In this document: piece by piece, positions 5,268 through 8,785 of the stretch
How the letters are laid out: each line of letters begins with the position of its first letter
Numbering within the stretch: position 1 is the stretch's first letter
From: JBAYHA01 sp041666425
GTDB taxonomy: Bacteria > Patescibacteriota > Patescibacteriia > UBA11705 > JABHMO01
Assembly (NCBI GenBank): GCA_041666425.1
Contig: JBAYHA010000036.1
Location: forward strand, 1-8,785
Direction: 5' to 3'
DNA length: 8,785 bases
Made by a program: the position numbers and the translations under genes
The notes under the pieces: model-generated
The model's database searches: none
What the model saw: only the letters and a program-made list of their open reading frames with translations
Told to the model about the DNA's origin: nothing

Positions 5268-6612
5268 ATAAAACTTGATAAAATTTCTTTAACTTTAACT
5301 CAACAACATTTGGCAACCCGGTCTTTGTAGATAAAAACTTGGCAATCTTTTCTTTTAACCACGGTTTTTCAATTTCTCCTTTTTTTAAAAAATCAAAAAA
5401 TATGGCCAGAGTCGCCAGACCTTTTGTTTCTACTGACTGACCACGCACCAAAGATGAACTCATCACTAATTCAAAAGAAGCTTTTAAAGCAAATTTTTTG
5501 GTCGACATGGCCATTTTTAACTCATTTAATTCCGTGATATTTCTTTCTAATAATTTATAAATTGATTGCATATCTCTGGCAAACTGTGCCAATTCATCAG
5601 CAATTTGACGCTCCTTGCTTTTGGTCAATTTTTTCATTGTCTGGACAACCATTTCATCAACCGGATAACGTTTTTCTCCTTCAAGAAACAACTCCGCTCC
5701 ATAATCTCCGACAAAACTTATGGCACTACCATAATCAATTATCGAAACACGCAAATCATCCCCCTCACCGGAAATCATAAAATTGCGTTGATGCGCATCC
5801 CGTAAGACTAATCCATTCTTGTGAAATTCTTTAATCGTATCATCAATCATCTGGAGAATCCTTTTATCCAAAACAAAACCAGAATCAATTAAAAATTTAT
5901 AAATCTTTTCGGCGTTTCCATTTTCCACTCTAATTTTTTCATACTCTTTGCCGGCTACAGTATCGCTTTGACCGCCCGGACGATCAAACTCAAGAAAGTT
6001 AGCCACCAATTGATGTAAATCAGAAAAACTCATTTCTTCCATTGTACTTAAAAACGGACGCCCGGCCGGGTGTCTTTTAATAACCTCTCGATATAACATC
6101 GTCGCCAAATCCATTCCCGGAATTTTCTCCATTAATAACACTTCCACATTATTGTCAACAAAACCAACCCCAAAATCTTTTAATTTTTGCTTGGTTTCAC
6201 CGGAAACTTTTAAATCTCGATACAAAATAGGCATTGGAACATTCGCCAAACCATCCGTTTCTCCACGATTGACGATTTCAAACGCCTTGGACTGCATTTC
6301 AAATTCTCTTTTGGCTGAACCGGGTTTGTATATTTTTAAAAATTTACCAACGGTTCCAGCAGATAAAATTTCCGCTGAAACTTTTCTGTTTTTTTGCGCT
6401 TGTTTTTCAATTTCCTCAATTAAATCGTAACAGCTATCGGTCGCATCCAAAAACAATTCCAAAATCACACCATTTTGTCCTTCATTAAGTTTCCCTGAAT
6501 GTCGCAAGATTGCCAATTCTATCTGTGTATCAATCATCAACAGTTCCTTTTTTTTAATTACTGTTTTTGGTTTTTCGTGTGTAGCGAATTTGCCACCAAA
6601 GTCTGAATACAT
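5266..6612 (-). CDS. Protein-kinase-fold protein, possible RIO/Bud32- or APH-like kinase
   Basis: This 448-residue protein has the marks of a kinase-like fold. A glycine-rich loop NEGQNGVI lies at 43-50. FLKIYK (91-96) holds the likely ATP-binding Lys93. A helix around 101-114 (KREFEMQSKAFEIV) could supply the partner Glu. Hinge-like VLLMEKIPGMDL covers 158-169. The catalytic loop is LRDAHQRNFMI (270-280, Asp272, Asn277), and IIDYGSA (291-297, Asp293) stands in for DFG. The RDxHxxN form is nearer to RIO, Bud32 and aminoglycoside kinases than to standard Ser/Thr kinases. A helical C-terminal part (about 320-448) is unassigned. There is no membrane segment. It starts 4 bases after the tsaE stop, so it belongs to the tsaD-tsaE transcript. 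Met26 (6537) is an alternative start: AAGGAA lies six bases before it, whereas Met1 has no such site. Substrate unknown. Confidence 0.75.
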   Translation of the reverse strand: MYSDFGGKFATHEKPKTVIKKKELLMIDTQIELAILRHSGKLNEGQNGVILELFLDATDSCYDLIEEIEKQAQKNRKVSAEILSAGTVGKFLKIYKPGSAKREFEMQSKAFEIVNRGETDGLANVPMPILYRDLKVSGETKQKLKDFGVGFVDNNVEVLLMEKIPGMDLATMLYREVIKRHPAGRPFLSTMEEMSFSDLHQLVANFLEFDRPGGQSDTVAGKEYEKIRVENGNAEKIYKFLIDSGFVLDKRILQMIDDTIKEFHKNGLVLRDAHQRNFMISGEGDDLRVSIIDYGSAISFVGDYGAELFLEGEKRYPVDEMVVQTMKKLTKSKERQIADELAQFARDMQSIYKLLERNITELNELKMAMSTKKFALKASFELVMSSSLVRGQSVETKGLATLAIFFDFLKKGEIEKPWLKEKIAKFLSTKTGLPNVVELKLKKFYQVL

Positions 6613-6616
6613 ATTT

Positions 6617-7102
6617 TTATTTTATATTTATTTCTCTTTCATTTTCTGAAAGATTTTTTATTTGTAGAATTATTGTTTTGATTTTTTTGCTTTTTAAAAA
6701 TTTTTCCAATCCCGCGCCCCATTCGACAAAACAAACACAGTCATCCCGACCAAAAAATTCTAAAGCTCCAATATTTTCCAAATCATTTATTTCCAAACCG
6801 CGGTAAGTGTCAACATGAATTAATTTTTTTATTCCGCCGTTGTCATCTCGACCGAGCTTTTTAGCGAGTGGAGAGATCTTTTTTAAATAATTCCCTTTAA
6901 CCTCATAAATCTTCATTAAAACAAAAGTCGGGCTGGTGATATTTCTTTTAATTTTGAAAAATTTACCCACACCTTGAACAAAAGTTGTTTTCCCAGCACC
7001 GAGATCGCCAATTAACAAAACAACCTCGCCGCCTTTTAAATTTTCGGCGAATTTTTTTCCAAATTCCTGCGTTTCCAAATATGATGATGTTTTTATTTTC
7101 AT
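6617..7102 (-). CDS. tsaE: TsaE, tRNA t6A37 threonylcarbamoyladenosine biosynthesis ATPase
   Basis: This P-loop ATPase drives the TsaB-TsaD-TsaE system that transfers the threonylcarbamoyl group to A37 of ANN-decoding tRNAs. With the start at ATG 7102 it has 161 residues. It shows Walker A GDLGAGKTT (32-40), the switch motif TSPTF (56-60), HVDTYR (96-101) and VEWG (126-129). The open frame continues upstream to 7201, but those 33 codons read through an intergenic repeat (about 7126-7181) and give no family sequence, so I place the start at MKIKTSSYLE. No ribosome binding site is visible. An unusual insert at residues 73-88, between the strand after TSPTF and HVDTYR, is encoded by another copy of that repeat (6841-6884). 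The kinase-like gene follows after 4 bases. tsaD lies upstream across a 276-base repeat-filled gap; tsaB and tsaC are not in the window. Confidence 0.92.
   Translation of the reverse strand: MKIKTSSYLETQEFGKKFAENLKGGEVVLLIGDLGAGKTTFVQGVGKFFKIKRNITSPTFVLMKIYEVKGNYLKKISPLAKKLGRDDNGGIKKLIHVDTYRGLEINDLENIGALEFFGRDDCVCFVEWGAGLEKFLKSKKIKTIILQIKNLSENEREINIK
6841..6884 (+). repeat. Repeat copy B, embedded in frame in tsaE
   Basis: TGTCATCTCGACCGA begins this 44-base element and GAGAGATCTTTT closes it. Both ends match copy A (7126-7182) almost exactly, while the middles differ in length and sequence. On the tsaE strand it is translated as LKKISPLAKKLGRDDN (residues 73-88). It has the form of the short intergenic palindromic elements that open with a GTCAT-TCTCGA type end and close with GAGAGATCT. 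Confidence 0.75.
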
Positions 7103-7125
7103 AACATTACAAATGTGTACAAATT

Positions 7126-7182
7126 TGTCATCTCGAGCGAACCTGCCCTGAGCGAAGTCGAAAGTGTCGAGAGATCTTTTCA
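7126..7182 (+). repeat. Repeat copy A, upstream of tsaE
   Basis: The element opens TGTCATCTCGAGCGAAC and closes TCGAGAGATCTTTTC. The end segments TCTCGA (7131-7136) and TCGAGA (7168-7173) can pair, and the interior CCTGCCCTGAGCGAAGTCGA is of a type found repeatedly in intergenic repeats of several phyla. It has the same orientation as copy B in tsaE and is inverted relative to copy C. Its translation in the tsaE frame produces the spurious N-terminal extension. Confidence 0.75.
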
Positions 7183-7220
7183 AAATCCTAAATTCCAACA
7201 TTGTATTTACTATTTAAAAA

Positions 7221-7280
7221 AGATTTCTCCCCGTCATTCGACAGGGCATTGCCATTCACTCTGTTCACTCGAAATGACAA
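7221..7280 (-). repeat. Repeat copy C, inverted relative to copy A
   Basis: On the minus strand it opens TGTCATTTCGAGTGAAC (two differences in 17 from copy A) and closes GGGGAGAAATCTTTT. The interior differs from copies A and B. With copy A it forms a large imperfect inverted repeat around 7183-7220, in the gap between tsaD and tsaE. Being transcribed within the tsaD-tsaE interval, it could fold in the mRNA. Confidence 0.7.
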
Positions 7281-7320
7281 AATGAAATGTATCGACAAAT
7301 TAATTTTTATTGGTCAGTTG

Positions 7321-7361
7321 CCTGCCTGCGCGTAGCCGAACTACGCTTCGGCGAAGGCAGG
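7321..7361. repeat. GC-rich hairpin element just after tsaD
   Basis: CCTGCC (7321-7326) pairs with GGCAGG (7356-7361). Inside, GCGTAG (7330-7335) pairs with CTACGC (7341-7346), and an alternative pairing GCCGAA/TTCGGC (7335-7340 with 7347-7352) competes. It begins 18 bases downstream of the tsaD stop on the minus strand. No clear T-run follows on that strand, so it is more likely a repeat, an mRNA-stabilising hairpin or a Rho-dependent site than a simple terminator. Together with copies A and C it fills most of the 7103-7378 gap. Confidence 0.65.
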
Positions 7362-7378
7362 ATCAGTTGTTCGGTTGA

Positions 7379-8425
7379 TTAAACCAATTCCAAATTCGGA
7401 TCGGCCTTTAATTTTAATGGCGAAATATAATTTTTCTTTTTTGCTTGAATAAAACCGGCAACAGCAATCATGGCCGCATTATCCCCTGACATTTTTGTTT
7501 CCGGAAAAAGAAATTTAACTTTTGGCAATCGATCAGAAATTATTTTTTGCAAACTGTTTTTTAAAAAAGTATTGGCGCTAACGCCGCCACCGAGTAAAAC
7601 CGTTTTGGCGTTAAATTCTCTCGCCGCCAACAATATTTTCGTAGCTAGAACTTCAACGACCGCTTGCTGAAATTCAAAAGCAATCGCTTTCTTAAAATTT
7701 TCCCTTTCACTGTCGGTTAAATTTTTTTCATTTTTTTGCCACAAATACAAAACCGAAGTTTTGATTCCCGAAAAACTCATTTCATAATTATGTTGATCCA
7801 ACATCGGACGCGGTAATTTTATCGCAAAACCATGATTTTCATCAGTTTGGGCGGCGGCTTTGCTTATCGCCGGTCCACCGGGATAACCAAGATGTAAAAT
7901 TTTGGCCACTTTGTCAAAAGCTTCGCCAACGGCATCATCACGCGTTTCACCGATTATTTTATATTTGCAAAAATTTTCAACAAATAAAATTTGCGTATGC
8001 CCGCCGGAAACAATCAAACCAACCGCCGGAAATTTTATTTCTTTTAAACTATTTTTTAAACAAGAAAAAAGATGCCCTTCCAGATGATTTATTTTTATTA
8101 GCGGAATATTTAAAGAAAACGAAAGCGCTTTGGCTGTTTCTACGCCAATCATTAACGAACTCATTAAACCGGGGCCAGAAGTAACGGCAATTGCGTCAAG
8201 CTCCTTTAAATTTATTTTTGCAGAAGATAAAGCTTCCCGCAATAATGGAATTATTGTTTCAATATGCATTCGGGCCGCCACTTCCGGCACAACACCCCCA
8301 AATTTGGCGTGCGTTGCCACTTGTGAAAAAACCATGTTTGATAGAAATTCAAAATTCGTGCCGGTTCCTTTTAGAACCGCTACGGCTGTTTCGTCACAAC
8401 TTGATTCTATAGCTAAAATTTGCAT
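7379..8425 (-). CDS. tsaD: TsaD, tRNA N6-adenosine threonylcarbamoyltransferase
   Basis: This 348-residue protein (Kae1/Qri7/YgjD family, ASKHA fold) transfers threonylcarbamoyl from threonylcarbamoyl-AMP to A37 of tRNA. Its length is close to the usual 335-345. Family motifs are in order: IESSCDET (6-13), metal-binding NHLEGH with His114 and His118, the nucleotide loop SGGHTQI (140-146), DDAVGEAFDK (163-172), GGGVSANT (279-286) and SGDNAAM with Asp315 (313-319). Nothing essential is missing. It is cytoplasmic and needs TsaB, not encoded here, and TsaE, encoded downstream. The start is supported by the family-typical MxILAIESSCDET beginning; AGGT lies six bases before the ATG. A promoter-like TTTGCA and TATATA pair is placed just upstream. 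It heads the tsaD-tsaE-kinase series, interrupted by repeat elements after its stop. Confidence 0.97.
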   Translation of the reverse strand: MQILAIESSCDETAVAVLKGTGTNFEFLSNMVFSQVATHAKFGGVVPEVAARMHIETIIPLLREALSSAKINLKELDAIAVTSGPGLMSSLMIGVETAKALSFSLNIPLIKINHLEGHLFSCLKNSLKEIKFPAVGLIVSGGHTQILFVENFCKYKIIGETRDDAVGEAFDKVAKILHLGYPGGPAISKAAAQTDENHGFAIKLPRPMLDQHNYEMSFSGIKTSVLYLWQKNEKNLTDSERENFKKAIAFEFQQAVVEVLATKILLAAREFNAKTVLLGGGVSANTFLKNSLQKIISDRLPKVKFLFPETKMSGDNAAMIAVAGFIQAKKKNYISPLKLKADPNLELV

Positions 8426-8438
8426 AAATTACCTAATT

Positions 8439-8468
8439 TATATAAGTATTTTTACATTTTTTTGCAAA
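8439..8468 (-). promoter_or_regulatory. Candidate promoter of tsaD
   Basis: The minus strand shows TTTGCA (8468-8463), an 18-base spacer and TATATA (8444-8439). Transcription would begin around 8432, giving a leader of only about six bases. The stretch is very AT-rich, so chance matches are likely. It lies between a terminator (8494-8521) and tsaD, the only place for a tsaD promoter in this gap. Confidence 0.35.
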
Positions 8469-8493
8469 AAAGTAAAGTTTTATCATTTATAAT

Positions 8494-8521
8494 AAAAAAC
8501 GACAGGCGTCTTTGCCTGCCG
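8494..8521 (-). terminator. Rho-independent terminator of the right-edge gene
   Basis: On the minus strand CGGCAGGC (8521-8514) pairs with GCCTGTCG (8507-8500) around a six-base loop. It makes eight pairs including one G-U, and six T residues (8499-8494) follow. It starts seven bases after the stop of the right-edge gene, so tsaD is transcribed separately. Confidence 0.8.
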
Positions 8522-8528
8522 AATGAAA

Positions 8529-8785
8529 TTATGCTTGCGTATAAACAATAGTCCCTGCTTTAAATGGAAGAAACTCATTACTCATTTTTTCTACATAGAT
8601 GCACGGATAGCCAAGTCCAGTGACTCCAACTGTTAATGGTTGTACCTCTTTCCCAAGATCCTGAATAAAAAATACATGCTGGCCTGAGGTGATAGACAGA
8701 TCAAGGCATATCAGCGTCAATTGAGCCAAAAATGCTTGTGCGCTGACAAGTGCACCTTCACCAATGAGTTCATAAAGATTTTTCC
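8529..8785 (-). CDS. Hypothetical protein, 3' part only (runs off the right edge)
   Basis: The frame is open from the right edge to TAA at 8531-8529, giving the last 84 residues of a longer protein whose start lies outside the window. The visible part begins KNLYELIGEGALVSAQAF and ends KAGTIVYTQA. An in-frame TTG at 8729 could be taken for a start, but coding-like sequence continues upstream of it without a stop and no ribosome binding site precedes it. The sequence looks beta-rich (QHVFFIQDL, LTVGVTGLGYPCIYV) with no membrane helix or known motif. A strong terminator follows directly, which supports a real gene end. I do not recognise the family. Confidence 0.6.
   Translation of the reverse strand, partial: KNLYELIGEGALVSAQAFLAQLTLICLDLSITSGQHVFFIQDLGKEVQPLTVGVTGLGYPCIYVEKMSNEFLPFKAGTIVYTQA

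Noticed and set aside
7103..7201. N-terminal extension of tsaE by 33 codons
   Set aside because: These codons read through repeat copy A and match nothing in the TsaE family. ATG 7102 gives the expected N-terminus.
7126..7361. CRISPR array or attachment site in the tsaD-tsaE gap
   Set aside because: The repeats are few, unequally spaced, in opposite orientations and with variable interiors. No identical direct repeats with spacers and no integrase gene are present.
8130..8492. Plus-strand ORF of 120 codons over tsaD
   Set aside because: It is antisense to the conserved tsaD N-terminal region, without a promoter or ribosome binding site.
8529..8729. A complete 66-residue gene starting at TTG 8729
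   Set aside because: The frame remains open upstream to the window edge and no ribosome binding site precedes the TTG, so the gene is longer and partial.

Overview
The window looks like chromosome from a small-genome, AT-rich bacterium, most plausibly a member of the Candidate Phyla Radiation (Patescibacteria, Parcubacteria-like). The grounds are indirect: low GC, many genes without a clear Shine-Dalgarno site, housekeeping genes mixed with single-copy uncharacterised proteins, a PilB-type ATPase with no pilus neighbours beside it, and intergenic hairpin repeats. All large frames read through with the standard code. TGA is used as a stop once (5054-5056), which argues against the UGA-glycine code of Gracilibacteria and SR1.

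Layout, left to right. The 5' part of an unrecognised gene runs off the left edge on the minus strand (490 to 1) and has a good promoter and ribosome binding site. Next on the minus strand are ychF (1678 to 590) and a single-pass membrane protein with a coiled coil (2781 to 1864). Between these two lies a terminator plus two perfect hairpins. A 124-base divergent control region separates the membrane protein from a pilB/gspE-type ATPase on the plus strand (2906-4669). After a weak terminator come a duplicated TTGACA-bearing repeat and two overlapping small genes of unknown function (4787-5056 and 5053-5235). These end at a bidirectional terminator shared with the convergent minus-strand cluster.

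That cluster is, in transcription order, tsaD (8425 to 7379), tsaE (about 7102 to 6617) and a 448-residue protein-kinase-like gene (6612 to 5266). TsaD and TsaE make the tRNA t6A37 modification. The kinase-like gene directly behind them recalls archaeal and eukaryotic KEOPS, where the TsaD orthologue Kae1 works with the kinase Bud32; this parallel is speculative. The 276-base gap between tsaD and tsaE is filled by repeat elements. A related element sits in frame inside tsaE, where it adds about 16 residues. At the right edge is the 3' part of another minus-strand gene (8785 to 8529), followed by a strong terminator.

No rRNA, tRNA, CRISPR array, transposase or phage gene was seen. The most notable signals are the repeat captured inside tsaE, the kinase in the t6A cluster, the paired inverted repeats in front of tsaE, and the small two-gene cassette behind a duplicated -35-like repeat.
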